A stretch of DNA of 64,000 bases from contig JAJFZO010000344.1 of the NCBI GenBank assembly GCA_021397835.1, positions 5,828,001 to 5,892,000 on the forward strand. Reading direction: 5' to 3'. The notes under the pieces were generated by a model, which searched no databases, was not told the origin of the DNA, and saw only the letters and a list, made by a program, of their open reading frames with translations. The stretch is from Moringa oleifera (taxonomy: Eukaryota; Streptophyta; Magnoliopsida; Brassicales; Moringaceae). Of this stretch, positions 24,701-42,800 are shown one piece after another. A program made the translations under genes and the position numbers. Position 1 is the stretch's first letter. The number at the start of each line of letters is the position of its first letter.

Positions 24701-25534
24701 TTTGGTATGTAATTATTCAGGAATAAAGCTTTGACAATTTGTCATGTACTCAGTGGAGTTAATTGTGAAAACATAAGAATTAATGTTTTGCTATTTGAAA
24801 GAAGGGGAACAATGTTGTGGGGTTGGTCCACACTGATTCCAAGTTCAATTTGACTGAAGTGTGTGGTTGATCTGGACTGATCATGCTGTGATTCTTATTG
24901 GTTGTGTCCTTTCTTTTTCTTCAGGGTGGCAATACTGGATTTTTAATTGGCGCCGCAAAGAAGGCAAATTTGCAATCTTTAGTAATTGGACCCGGCACTG
25001 GATACAACTTGGTTAGTAACACAGTGGTGATATTGCTTTTTCTATTTCATAGGTTTTAGTCTATTGAATAAAAAACACTTTTATAAGCTATGGTCTCTAC
25101 TGTACTAATGATGAAGAGCTGCTTTATCTGAGTAAGACAGGTTTTGTAACTTACTAAACCAGCCAGTAGTAATTTTTTATTGGCTTAATTTGAGCTGATT
25201 TTATTGCTTTTCTGGGCATCTATGAATGTGATTGGACAATGTAACTGGTTCCTTGTTTTCAGTTAGAGTGGTCAGTTGGGAAATTTTAGATTCACCGTTA
25301 TTAACTAAGAACCAACTCTAGGATCCTATTTTGTAATTTTGTTTATGCTTCCAACGCCTGCAGAAGTCTAATCCATTACCTGAAGAGGAGAGGCTGAGAC
25401 CAGCTAATAGCATTGGTAAGTCAAAGAAGCAAAGCATCTTCCAGGAACAACTTCGTGCGGAGCGTGAATCATTCAGAGCTGTTTTTGATAGGAGACGGCA
25501 GCGAATTGGTGGACTTGATGTGGAGGAGGAATAA
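15753..25534 (+). CDS. YLPM1-like nuclear P-loop protein
   Basis: Thirteen exons: 15753-16904, 17061-17217, 18037-18149, 18364-18465, 19813-19882, 20385-20440, 22073-22123, 22338-22442, 22739-22783, 23476-23566, 24062-24267, 24925-25011, 25364-25534. All junctions are GT-AG and in phase, giving 801 residues. The N-terminal 380 residues are a low-complexity Pro/Tyr/Asn-rich region. It starts with a five-His run and a small Cys/His cluster (CPVC, FCSRH). A P-loop nucleotide-binding domain follows: FVIILRGLPGSGKS with Walker A at 434-441, then HSMDDYFM and VDDRNLRVADF. The C-terminus is charged (KSVRWGDQ, Arg-rich end). It resembles plant homologues of human YLPM1/ZAP3, a nuclear protein linked to PP1 and telomerase regulation; the plant role is not established. 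Introns are large (up to about 1.6 kb). Confidence 0.88.
17426..17637. repeat. Imperfect 104-bp tandem duplication in intron 2 of the YLPM1-like gene
   Basis: TATCTTTCTAAGATCAGCAC starts at both 17426 and 17530. Both copies end with TTATTATCTCTTTAGTTGGAAG. They differ in the length of a poly-T run and a few bases. Confidence 0.9.
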
Positions 25535-27304
25535 TTCTTTTTACTAGCATTGTTGGATAATTTTTTTGTAGTATTCTCCACAGATACATGGAGGAAATTA
25601 CTCCAGCAGTTTTATCTCTAACTGTGGAGAAATGAAGTGGTTGTGCATGTAACACTTTTCTGAGTAGTAAAGTGCACACATCTTTTCATTTGTAATAGTC
25701 ATCTTTTATAGAACCTGCAGAGTGAGGAATGAAAAAGAAATCTAGTATTTTCTGGATTGGTTGTACTCCTGAATTCTGTTGTATTGTACTATTTTCATCT
25801 TTGAGTACTTGTGGGGCATGTAAGCTATCAACAGTGTGACGTAAGTAGTAAGAAAAATACTGCCATCTGAATCATTATGGTTCATCTGATCCGATTGTGG
25901 ATGCCTCTGGAGGTTATGCAGATGATGTCATAATGCTTGAAAAGCTACTGGCTTAGTGCAATTTGCTTAGAATTAATGCATTTTATCTGCTGTGAAATCT
26001 TCCCAATTGCTTCAATCTTCACCCTAATGGTTGCTAAGGGCAGTCCTGGTCTGGTATGCCATCATGGTTTAACATGCTTGTTGATAGGGTGAAATGAGGC
26101 TATCTTGGTTTTTGATGATATTAATTTTATATTCAAACCCCTCTTATTAATGTATGGTTTTTTTAGAAAATATTGTTTGTTTTTATAGTAATAATTGTAA
26201 TTAATATTTTTTTTAAAAGTAAATATTTAAAATTTTGAAAAAAATTAATTTTTAAAATATTTTCAAACAGATTTTGATTGATGAAAAATACTTAAATTAG
26301 ATTTTGGAGTTATATAAATCAGATTAGATTTACGAATTTAGTTTAAATTAAATTTTAATTTAAATAGTTATAAAAAATTAAAGATATTTTTGTTATTAAA
26401 ATAATTTTAAATAAATTATTTATTTTATTTTAAATTTATTTTTCAACTTTGAATACTTTTTAATGTGATATTTGTTTTCGTGAATTTTTTTGAAAATTTG
26501 ATAATATAAATTTAAATACATAATAAATAGTTTGTAAATTCAACAATATAAAATAAAATAGTATGAAAAATATATTTTTAAAAAAGTTATGGTTAAAAAT
26601 TTAAAATATTTAAAATAAATAGTTTATAAATTAAAAAATAATTCAAAATTAAGGGATTTGATTAGAAATTCAATTTAAAATTTATTTAAATAATTTTTTA
26701 AATATTTTAAAAATAAAAATATACTTGATTGTTTTGTAGTAGTTTAAATTAAGATTTAATTTGATTATTTCTCATCAAGATTTTTACAATTTGAAATTTA
26801 TGATAAAAAATTAAAAAAACGAGTATTATTTAAAATTTTAAATGATATTTATCTAAAAATATATATGTATTATGAAATTTTATTTAAATTTATATTACAT
26901 ATCGCTGATAAGTTTATATATGATGTAAAATTAAATGTGAGATTTTAACTTATTTCTTTAAAATTTGAACATATTAATATATACAAGAGCTATTAATATT
27001 GATTTTTAAAGTTATTGATAAAATTTTGTAATTTTATTAATATTATTTTATTTTAATATGTAGTCATACCATTTTGTTATTTAGAAAGTTTTATTATAAC
27101 TGTAGTTAATACTCTGAAAAAATTTTCTTTTGAAGTAGCTTTAGGTCTAAACTTAGGTTACATAAAAACTAAAAGGGAGATGTGACAATTAGCTTAATGA
27201 ATCAGTATCTTAATTGTTATGCATTTATTGAGTGTGAGGGCCTTATTTCACAGCCAGTATGATCCTTGATATATGCCACTACCTCCTACAGTCCACTTAC
27301 TGAC

Positions 27305-27344
<40 letters not shown>

Positions 27345-27353
27345 GTCTGTTTC
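25535..27353. other. Intergenic: 3' UTR of YLPM1-like, AT-rich DNA, promoter of isochorismate synthase
   Basis: 25535-26090 is ordinary 3' flank. 26100-27120 is very AT-rich with no gene seen. A (CT)n(CA)n microsatellite at about 27308-27344 lies immediately upstream of the isochorismate synthase start. Confidence 0.6.
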
Positions 27354-32642
<5,289 letters not shown>

Positions 32643-33532
32643 TGGTTTCAATTCATTTGCTCCCTTTTTTTTTTTTTTCTTTTTTCTTTTTTTTGTCTTT
32701 TCCTTTTTCATCTGGATGATTACCTAGTAATATAATATACTGGAGACATATGGATAATGACTTATTAATGGGTAAATAACAAGTTTCAATTTTATTTTGA
32801 AGACTAGGGTGAAAGAGCACGGACAGTCTCCCCCAGATGTATTCAATATTGTGCAAGAAAGTGAGCTGTGCAGCTTAGTAGTGGGAATTCAAATAGATTA
32901 GCAGTCATCAACATTTGGATGCCCATTATAAACATTTAAGGTATCATTAGCTCCAATTTTCTGACTGTGATCTGGAGACTGATGGTGCCTTTCAAGTATT
33001 GATGTGCATTAACATACTGAGTAGGCAGCAACAGATTTGCTTCATGCAGAAGTAGCGCAAACAAAATTTCCAGGTGCAGGATCAATTCTTGATAAATTGT
33101 AATTAGTTTTTCTAGAGACACTGAAGACTCAATTCTTTTTGTTTATACACTGACATGGATTGAGTGCGGAAACAAGTTGTAGGATATTCTTTTAATTTAT
33201 GGATGTAGTGGATGACCTTTTTGTCACTTTTATTGAAATAACATGTCAATAGGTTATGGAAAAAAGAAAATAGACAACTTTACTGTATCAGTATCACCCA
33301 CTGCAATCAGAAGATGATTAACATAATTAATTACCTGCAATAATTCTTTGTGGAAGATGTTTGATTCTCATGCTTCTTCTTTCATTGGAAATATCTCCGA
33401 GAATCAAAACTACAGTAGCAAAGGATAATTTGCCATCTGTCAGTTCGTGTCCTGCCTGTTTACTGTAGCCTCTGCTCCATTGACAGGGTTCAAGTATTGT
33501 TTCTATATTATACATGCTCCATTCTGTGTAGA
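32643..33532. other. Intergenic between convergent isochorismate synthase and pectate lyase genes
   Basis: Holds the 3' flanks of both genes. A pyrimidine-rich run lies at 32665-32700. No further gene recognised. Confidence 0.6.
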
Positions 33533-35185
33533 TTAACATGGCTTATTCACAAAGCAGTCGAGAGCACCCGAGTAACGTGTGAGCCTCTTCACGTATGTTC
33601 CAGGCCTTGCATTTAGCACATTGACCCCGTCCAGATTTGTCTTAGGGTTCCCCGATTGAACAAAGAAGGCACCGTTCAGCATAAGATCTTCCTCAGATCT
33701 CCAGGTCCATGTCTTCCACTCGCTCTCCGTTGCATAGTCCCTCTTGGTAACCTAATAAGGTCGTCCGTAACTCCCAAGTGAGTTAAACCAATGCATATAG
33801 TCATGAAAGTGATTTATCGTTTCATGTGTATACCTCTTTGCTGGCTGGGTTATGTGGTGCGATGAACCTGTTGCCCTGGCTGAGGATGGTAGGTTGGCTG
33901 CTACCACCGATGGCATACATGAGCCAGTGAGTGTAGTCATTGTTCACGACGTGGACGAAACCCCAACGGCACCTCGGCATCCTCTGTACCAATCCCTGCC
34001 CGAAATGGTTGAACGCCACCGTTATCTGCATCACCTTGTCTTCCGAGTAGCTATCGCTCGCACCGAACAACATCACCTACATGAAACATGCACGTCCATC
34101 TTTATCATCATCAGCGGCGGCAACCACAGCTTACAAAAATCTATGTTTTATACCTCGTTATGGCTGGTGAAATGACAATTAGAGATGGTAATGGCAGTAG
34201 AACCCATGACAGCATCGATGAGTCCGTCAGTGCATCTAGCCATGGAAATATGATCGATCCAGACGTTAGAGGCTCCGTATAAGGAGATGCCATCGCCGTC
34301 ACTACGAGTGCGGAGACCGTAGTGACTCAACGAGTCCCGGATCATGCCGCCGTTGCCTGCTTGGATATCATGAACATGCAAGTTATGGATGATTATGTTT
34401 CTCACAAACTGAAGAGTAATTTGAGCGCCATGGGCAATGCGGACGTTGGCTCCTCGGGCATCGATGGTCTTGTTGCTAGTCATCAGCAGCTCCTCGTTGA
34501 GCCTAATCACCATGTCCTGTGCGAAAGTGATCCACAGGGGTCTGTCTTGGATCACGGCATGGCGTAGGGTCCCTGGCTTAGGGTTCACCATGTCATTATC
34601 GGAGGAGTCAGTCACCACGTAGAAGTCTCCGTCCTTGCCTCCCGTGGTGCCGAAGCCGAACCCTAAGGCACAATCAGCAAGCTTCTTACGGTTCTTGGCC
34701 CAGTTTGTATCGCACCTCCAGCATCTGTCAATGGGATTTGTGGATTGACATTTGCCTCGTTTCTTCCCCTTCAGGGTCCTCCTCGTGCTGTTGGAACCCT
34801 CCATGGCTCTGTGAACCCAAAAGTCACAAATCAAGTAACATACAACGTACTGCCATTTCCTTCACTTCCATGACACACAAGAGCAGAAACCAGATTACCC
34901 AAAAGAAAATGATAAAATGCAATTTTCTTGGAGGAGAGGAAAACGAACTTACAAGCGAACCTCTGAATTGAATTTGTAGGCAACTTCAAAAGGATTATGA
35001 TGGAAGGCTTGATGGGCAGCCTCCTTTGCGTCGTGGGCTCGCTTTTGCCATACCTCATCAAGATCAGCGACATGAGCCTTCAAGGTTTGGATTATCAAAA
35101 AGAATGGTAGGGAAAACAAAAAGATAGGCTTCACACCTTTCACTATAGTATCAACCATTTTAACGTCACCCACTACTCCTTTCAT
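33533..35185 (-). CDS. Pectate lyase, pollen-type with PelN domain
   Basis: Secreted enzyme cleaving de-esterified homogalacturonan by calcium-dependent beta-elimination in cell walls. Four exons on the minus strand: 35185-34953, 34808-34154, 34076-33834, 33751-33533; 449 residues. Exon 1 gives a signal peptide (hydrophobic about 20-37; a second in-frame Met at residue 10 may be the real start). A PelN segment follows ([20 protein letters not shown]). The parallel beta-helix domain has [39 protein letters not shown] (261-276) for calcium binding, and RMPRCR (328-333) holding the catalytic Arg region, then [17 protein letters not shown]. The presence of PelN and the overall pattern suggest the LAT59-like pollen/anther group; expression is inferred. 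It converges with isochorismate synthase and diverges from the RTM2-like gene. Confidence 0.93.
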
Positions 35186-35998
35186 TTAGGAATTTTTGTT
35201 TTTCTTTTCTTCTTCTCTTTCTAGTAACTTTTTTTTTCTTTTCTTTTTGGTATGCAAAGTCTGGTGTTTTTAACCTAAATGATACAAAACTCTAATGGGT
35301 AAAACCAATGGTTTTGTCGGGCCTTTGCCATTGTTGAATTGGGATGAAGAGCTTCTTTTTTCTTTTTTCTTTTTTCTTTTTTTCCTTTTTATTGTATGGC
35401 AAAGGGCTTGAAAGTTCAAAGGTAAAAGGGTTGGAGTTCCTTTAAATACCGTTGTGAGAAAATCCAAATGAAGAAAAGAGATACAAAATGAGGCGTAGGG
35501 AGGGAAGAGAGGAGAGCCACTTCTCTATGATAATCCACCATTCCTCCTATTTGCTTCGTTCATCTGAATGTGATATTTATAACATGAGGTTTCTATTGAT
35601 TTCGTTATTAATTAACATAACTACTATCAACTGTGATTTATTTTTAGCATGAGATCTAGGGCACACATGATCAATTGATGATTGCTTGTGTATCCTTTGT
35701 ATGATTCATTTTTACCAATGTGAAAGGCTTTTTGGGAGCAAAAGAAAAGGAAAAAAATGGTTCATTTCGTGCAATCAATCTTAGAATAATTACTCAGATA
35801 ATGTTACCCAAAGACTTCAACTTTCATACATACAAGTTTGGAATAATAAGAATGCATGTTCCTCAAGAAAGCTGTACAAAACCAAGGTGTTGCACAACTT
35901 GAGAAAATTAGTTTTAGTCCCTTATATATTCATACATATGATCAAGCAAATTAAAAACATCAAGCTCTGGTTTATTAAGCTCGGCGTTTATCTCATCA
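35186..35998. promoter_or_regulatory. Divergent intergenic region between pectate lyase and RTM2-like gene
   Basis: 813 bases separate two head-to-head start codons. It holds pyrimidine-rich runs near 35200-35250 and 35357-35390, likely leader sequence of the pectate lyase. No core elements assigned. Confidence 0.5.
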
Positions 35999-36764
35999 AT
36001 GGCATCTGTTGGAGAGATATCAAGAATCGATAGTCATTACGTCGAAGAGATAGTACCTTCTTTAGCTTGGTCAGAGGACCCCCACAACCACTATCTCATT
36101 GTTGATCTTCCTGGTATTGCATCAGCATTTTCATATCATATACTTTCATTTTCATCAATCTCTCTGTGTGATTTCTTTTTACAAGACATGCAAGAAAAGA
36201 AAATTAATTGTTAAGATGGATAACATTATTCCTTTGCATTCTTTTCTGGTAGATTTCAAAATAGAGGATGTGAGGCTGGAGGTTGACAACTCCGGCCACA
36301 TAATGATCAGCGGAGAACGGCTGATTCACAATGATCAGTACGCATACTTTGATCAGAAAATTGCATTGCCAAGACATGCAGATATCAACAACATCAGCGG
36401 ACAATTTGAAGGAGAATATCTTTACATCATTGTCCCGAAGAGAGCACCAGAAGAACTGAAGCAAGCTAATCAAGGGGAGGATGCGGAGAGTGCAAGAAAT
36501 GAACACAACAAAATCGATGAAAGTTTAAGTAAGCATGATGGAGAGAAAGGCGATGAGACTGAGAAGAAGAGAAGGAGCAAGAGAAGTAACCGAATAGACA
36601 GTTTTCAGAAAGAGATAATAAAGAAATGGGGAAAGGACGCCAGTGACGGGCTGGAAATGGCCATGGAGTTGCTCAGGAGAAACAAGGCCATTATTGTTAC
36701 GGCAGTCATAGCATTTTCCTTAGGGGTCTTACTGTCTCACAGCCTTGAATCTGATGCAAAGTGA
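35999..36764 (+). CDS. RTM2-like Hsp20 protein with C-terminal membrane anchor
   Basis: Two exons, 35999-36113 and 36253-36764, joined in phase to give 208 residues. The first about 110 residues form an alpha-crystallin (Hsp20) domain: YLIVDLPGDFKIEDVRLEV, then GHIMISGER, then FDQKIALPRHADIN and LYIIVPK. A highly charged Lys/Glu/Arg linker follows (about 115-165). The protein ends in one hydrophobic segment (about 183-199, AIIVTAVIAFSLGVLL) before SHSLESDAK. This arrangement is that of RESTRICTED TEV MOVEMENT 2 and related tail-anchored Hsp20-like proteins of phloem and stress contexts. Antiviral function is known only for the Arabidopsis member and cannot be assumed here. Confidence 0.88.
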
Positions 36765-39700
36765 AAAGTATTGGGAGTTAGCTTCTAATTAACAGGCATG
36801 AAATTCTGCCTAACATAAGTATTCTGCAAACAATTTCAAATAATGGGCTCAACATATATTTATACTTACACCTGTATGCTTGCTGTATTTAGGTACTGAA
36901 TATTTAATCGCCTGAGATCGGGAAAGAAATAATAAAATTATTTATCAAAGCATTCAATGGAACATAATTTAGTTGGTCTTCCCTTAGTGCTCTCCCTAAA
37001 TTGAATATCATTTTCCATCAGAGTTTAATCATACCATTCAATTGGATGGATGATCCAAAAGTTTGATCACAATCTTGCTGCATTCTTTTTTTGATTGAAC
37101 TTTTGTGCAGTAATCTGATGGGTTGTCTTCATCTTGACTGCAAACTAAGTTTATAATATGATAAAAAGGTTAGTAGGTGCTCACTTGCACTACTGTGCAT
37201 TTGAAGAACATGTATATATGCACATGTATATACATGTCTACTTGCTCTGCTAAAAGAGTTCTTTTAGACACCCAAGTGAATAATATCCCTGTATTCATCA
37301 AAAGAATTGTCCCTTGCTTTCCTATAATAAAGTAGAACTTTATAGAAGCTAAAATCAGTAATTTAGCTTCAGAAGGATGGAATAAAAATGCATGTTTCAC
37401 AAGAAAACAAGACTGGCTTGGAAATCTCAGGTCCCATGAATAAAAAGTGCAAGACATTTGTCAACACAAGATAGATCATTGTTGATTTCACACCCTACTC
37501 TCATGAAGTTCATTTCGGATCTCTTAAATGGAAAATGTTAGAGCCAAAACAGCAGTGAAACAGTGTCTTTAACTACTGCATAGGGAGGACTCCAATGGCA
37601 ATTCTTTTGGGGAGGGGGATGGGGAGACCATCTGGGTCATTTAATACATTGCACCGTTGAAACATCTCCAGGTAATAAATGATATTTTATATACATAATC
37701 ATTTACCCTTGAAAAGCAAACCTTGTTCCTTCTCTTTTAAATATGATTACAGGCCATGGAAAGATTTTCTTATCAAGAGGAACCTGCTGCTGAATCAGCA
37801 GCTAAACAAATATGGTCATGGCCTTATGAAATCTGATTTGGTACAAGTTTGAGAAGTTGGAGAAATCAAGAATAAGGTAAAGGTAGGCAATCAATCGGGT
37901 ACAAAGTTGACAAATGAAAAGAATGGTTTCCATATATTGGCTATTCTAGTTTTACGCAATATTCTTGGGAATATAATAAGCTTTTTGCACTTATCTGATC
38001 CAGTAACCACCAACTGAGATATGCTAAAAACGAAACAGCATCTCTTCAAAAATTACTTTATCCTGTAGGATCAGATTCTGTAAGCAATCCACTGATTCAG
38101 AAGGGTAACAAAACCACCTAAACATGATGCTGGAGGGAAAAGTTTATTTGGCATTCATGCCAAAGTTTTGACCTATGATCCTGGATAAGAATGTTTAGTG
38201 TGAGTTGGAGGGTGTTGCTAAACAAGTTTCGAGATAATCAGATTTGTAATTGTCAATGAGGTTGAATTTCAGCTCTCAAACTATTCCCCTGTGTGGAATG
38301 GAGTCAGCTTCACAACTTAATTGAGCTAATGGGTCACGCAGGATAGGAAAATCTCTTTCAGCGAAACGGTAAACAAAGGAAAAAGAAAACAACAGAGACA
38401 TGTGGCTCAGTCTTTTCCCTACATCTGAACAGAGATATTTGTGGCTCAGTCTTTTCACTCATCTGGACATCAAAATCGGACTTCATTTCATTGCTTGTGT
38501 TTTTGCTTCTTGCAATTTTACGAGTAGTATTTCCTTTCACCTGATTTTGGGTTAAAAAAAGCATGCCAGATACATAATGCAGAGCTTACATAACAGTGAT
38601 TAACATAAGCATAAGGTTATGCTTCAAGCACAGCGATCATAAAAACAGTAAATTTGTTGTTGGTTGAAAATCTTGAGGTAGAAGAGCAACTTAAGAGGGG
38701 TGTAGGTAGCAGCTTCATGAATACAATTGTATCCCGCCAAGTGCAGATTACAATAGAAAAAGGTGGGCAATTGGTCATTGAGCCTGCTGATAAGGGGACC
38801 AAGAAATAGAATAAGAGGCCCCAGGGGAAATAAAGGGGATGCTTTGTGGCTGCGACTTTATTCAAAGTGTGGGTGCTTTTGACAAAAAGGAGAGGGCCAT
38901 GGTTTGGAGCTGGAATCATGTGCCCTGCAGAGGCATCTCACCTATGTTCAAATCAGACTGCACGACTATTGTCATCAAGCCACTCAATCTATTCAAAACT
39001 TAGGACATGGAACGCATTTCATCTCCAGGAAACCCTAACAATGTTTCAGGAAATCAAGCCATTTTAAAAACACTAGCTTCTCATTACCCAGTGACACCAT
39101 TAAATTTAACCATGCCATTCTACTGTATGATCAATGGTCAAAAAAGAGGAAACCTGTATTGACATTGACAGAGGACTCTGTCTCCTTAACTCTTACATCT
39201 CAGAAGAAATAGCAAAGAACATATAGAGCTAAAAACGAAAAGAAAATTAGGAACTTAAACAAGAGCTCTGAAGTCAACAATGACACTATGAAATCTGATT
39301 AAGATCAAAGATTTAGTAAACTGAGTATGACTAAGGCATAAAGAGGTGTTCAAAGCTTCTTTCCACTGTAACTCAGACTTTATACTAACATAGAAGGAAT
39401 AATAAAATAAGCAGAAGAATTAAATATGAAGGATAAATTAGGAGGAATAGATAAGGAACCCGTAAAGGAGGGGAAGCCAGAAAGTAGAAACCAAACAAAC
39501 CTTCGCGAGAGAGAATGGAATCTAATTTCCCACTATCTCAGCAACCATGCACACATCCAACGCAAAAACATTCCTTCTCTTTCTCTGTCTTACAGCCACT
39601 GTTGAAATATCAAAAAAGCAAGATTAAAAACATCAGATCAAATCACACCAAATGATCAAATAGGAAAAAAATAATAATTTTTTAAGAAAAATCACTGTCA

Positions 39701-39880
39701 CAATACTATATACTAAACCACAAATTCAAAAAAGCATACCTCAAAAGCACCTCCTCTGTCTCTCTCTTCTCTCCCCGCTATCAACGGCTTCTCTCTCTGT
39801 CCAAAGAATCAAAGGACTCTTCCTAGCTTTCTACACTAACCCAGAAGCTCATACTGTTCTCTTCTTCTGTTGATCGAAAA
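36765..39880. other. Gene-poor interval before the QUIRKY-like gene
   Basis: About 3.1 kb with no open frame resembling a known protein. The last roughly 120 bases (39750-39880) are pyrimidine-rich (CTCTGTCTCTCTCTTCTCTCC) and look like a 5' leader. The region could hold a non-coding transcript or a leader intron; the sequence does not decide. Confidence 0.5.
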
Positions 39881-39892
39881 ATGAGATTATGA
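39881..39892 (+). promoter_or_regulatory. Three-codon upstream ORF overlapping the QUIRKY-like start
   Basis: ATGAGATTATGA encodes Met-Arg-Leu-stop. Its TGA (39890-39892) overlaps the main ATG (39889-39891) as ATGA. Both ATGs have A at -3. If transcribed, ribosomes using the first ATG would terminate exactly at the main start, so reinitiation or leaky scanning would set output. Confidence 0.6.
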
Positions 39893-42800
39893 CGACGCCG
39901 TCTCAGCCACCACCGCCGCAACCGAGAATCGTCCGCAAGCTAATCGTAGAGGTCGTGGACGCACGTGACCTACTGCCCAAGGATGGTCAGGGAAGCTCTA
40001 GCCCCTATGTCGTGGCGGACTTTGATGGCCAAAAAAAGCGAACCTCCACCAAGTACAGGGACCTGAACCCAGTGTGGAACGAGGCGCTGGAGTTTATAGT
40101 GTCGGACCCGGATAACATGCAGGTGGAAGAGCTGGAGGTCGAGGTATTCAACGACAGGCGGTTCGGCAATGGCAGTGGCCGTAGAAACCACTTCCTAGGA
40201 AGGGTAAAACTCTACGGCACCCAGTTCGCCAAGCGGGGAGAGGAAGGCCTCGTCTATTTCCAACTCGAGAAAAAGAGTGTGTTTAGCTGGATTAGAGGAG
40301 AGGTTGGCCTCAGGATTTACTACTACGACGAGTTGCTCCAAGAAGAGGCCGCCACAGAACCCCCTCCGGAAGAAACAGGGGCGCCCCAGCCCCAGCCCCA
40401 GCCCCAGCCCCAGCCGGAGATGATGCAGAAGTCTGAGGAAGGCAGGGTTTTCGAGGTCCCTGCCCACGCAGACATTTGTCACTGTCAACCAGAGACTTGC
40501 CAATCGCCGCCGGTCGTCGTCATTGAGGAATCGCCACAGCCTTTGAACACTCACTCAGAGCCGCCGCAGCAGCCTCCAGAAGTTCAATACGCACCGGATA
40601 TGAGGAAGATGCAGGCGGGCGGACCTGGTGTTGGGGAGAAAGTGAGGGTTTGGAAGAGACTGAACGGAGATTATTCGCCCAAAGTGATTAAGGGCAAGCT
40701 TGGCAAAGAAACCGAGAGGATCCATCCTTACGGTCTGGTGGAGCCTATGCAATACTTGTTCATTAGGATCGTGAAGGCGTGTGGGTTAGTGCCCAATGCG
40801 AGCCCGTACGTGAAGATTAGGACGTCAAGCCATTACGTCCGGTCCAAAGCAGCCAATTACCGACCCGGCGAGGCAACCGATTCGCCAGAGTGGCACCAGG
40901 TGTTCGCACTGGCTCACAACAGGCATGACACGGCGGCCACGACGCTTGAGATCTCCGTTTGGGACTCTTCCTCTGAGCAGTTCCTAGGTGGAGTTTGCTT
41001 CGACCTCTCGGACGTTCCCGTGCGGGACCCACCCGACAGTCCTTTGGCTCCACAGTGGTATCGACTCGAGGGTGGCGCGGCCGATCAGAGCGCCGGGAGG
41101 GTGTCCGGCGACATCCAGCTCTCTGTCTGGATCGGGACTCAAGCCGATGACGCGTTCCCTGAGGCGTGGTGCTCTGACGCGCCGCACGTTGCACATACGC
41201 GCTCCAAGGTGTATCAATCGCCCAAGCTATGGTACCTGAGAGTGACAGTGTTGGAAGCTCAGGATCTTCACATTGCTGCCAATCTGCCTCCCTTAACGGC
41301 ACCAGAGATTCGTGTGAGAGCACAGCTAGGTTTCCAGTCTATACGTTCGAGGAGAGGGTCCATCAACAATCACAGTGCTTCCTTTCACTGGAACGAGGAT
41401 CTGATACTCGTCGCCGGCGAGCCTCTGGAGGATTCGCTTATCCTGCTAGTGGAGGACCGTACAAACAAGGAACCCGTAGTGCTCGGGCACATCATGATTC
41501 CTGTGAGCTCCATCGAGCAACGGATAGACGAACGCCACGTGGCATCCAAATGGTTCGCATTGGAGGGAAGCGGAGGCGGCGGTGGGCCTGGAGAGGGAAG
41601 TGGGCCATACAGCGGTCGAGTCCACATGCGAATGTGCTTGGAGGGTGGGTATCACGTGCTCGATGAAGCGGCGCACGTGTGTAGCGACTTCAGGCCCACG
41701 GCTAAGCAGCTGTGGAAGCCGGCTGTAGGGATCCTAGAGCTGGGAATCCTCGGAGCTCGCGGCTTGTTGCCCATGAAAACCAAAGGCGGAGGCAAAGGGT
41801 CCACCGATGCTTACTGTGTGGCTAAGTACGGAAAGAAATGGGTTCGCACGAGGACCATCACAGACAGCTTTGATCCACGCTGGAACGAGCAGTACACATG
41901 GCAGGTTTACGACCCTTGCACAGTCCTCACCCTCGGCGTCTTTGACAACTGGCGCATGTTCGCCGACGGGTTGGAGGACAGACCCGACTGCCGCATCGGC
42001 AAAGTACGCATACGGGTATCCACACTGGAGAATAACAAGGTATACACCAATTCGTATCCTCTTTTGGTATTGCTCAGGACCGGGTTGAAGAAAATGGGCG
42101 AAATTGAGTTAGCGGTTCGGTTTGCCTGCCCTTCACTATTACCGGAAACTTGCTCGGCTTATGGCCAGCCACTGCTTCCGAGAATGCATTATCTACGACC
42201 TCTCGGAGTGGCCCAACAGGAGGCGTTACGTGGAGCCGCCACGAAAATGGTGGCGGCGTGGCTGGCTCGTTCGGAGCCACCACTGGGGCCGGAGGTGGTT
42301 CGATGCATGTTGGATGCGGACTCTCACACATGGAGCATGAGAAAGAGCAAAGCCAATTGGTTCCGGATAGTAGCAGTGCTTGCGTGGGTAATCGGGTTGG
42401 CAAAATGGTTGGATGATATCCGAAGGTGGAGGAACCCTGTTACTACAGTGTTAGTCCACATTTTATATTTGGTGCTTGTTTGGTACCCGGATTTAATTGT
42501 CCCAACCGGCTTTTTGTATGTGGTGCTGGTCGGAGTTTGGTACTACAGATTTCGACCCAAGATACCAGCGGGTATGGATATCCGGTTATCGCAAGCCTCA
42601 GCGGTTGACCCGGATGAGCTGGATGAGGAATTTGACACCATACCCAGTTCAAAACCGCCGGAAATCATCAGAGCCCGATACGACCGGTTAAGGATGCTGG
42701 CCGCCAGGGTGCAAACAGTACTGGGTGATTTGGCAACACAAGGAGAGAGAGTCCAAGCCCTGGTGAGCTGGAGGGACCCACGGGCCACAAAACTATTCAT

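Noticed and set aside
33327..33539. Minus-strand frame overlapping the pectate lyase 3' end
   Set aside because: Different frame from the lyase and no recognisable similarity.
34322..34622. Plus-strand frames over the pectate lyase
   Set aside because: Antisense to well-supported exons with all catalytic motifs.
38846..39067. Possible small protein upstream of the QUIRKY-like gene
   Set aside because: No family signature, no splice or codon-bias support.
40195..41323. Long antisense open frames across the QUIRKY-like gene
   Set aside because: They are shadows of a GC-rich coding strand; their translations are Arg/Pro-rich and match no family.
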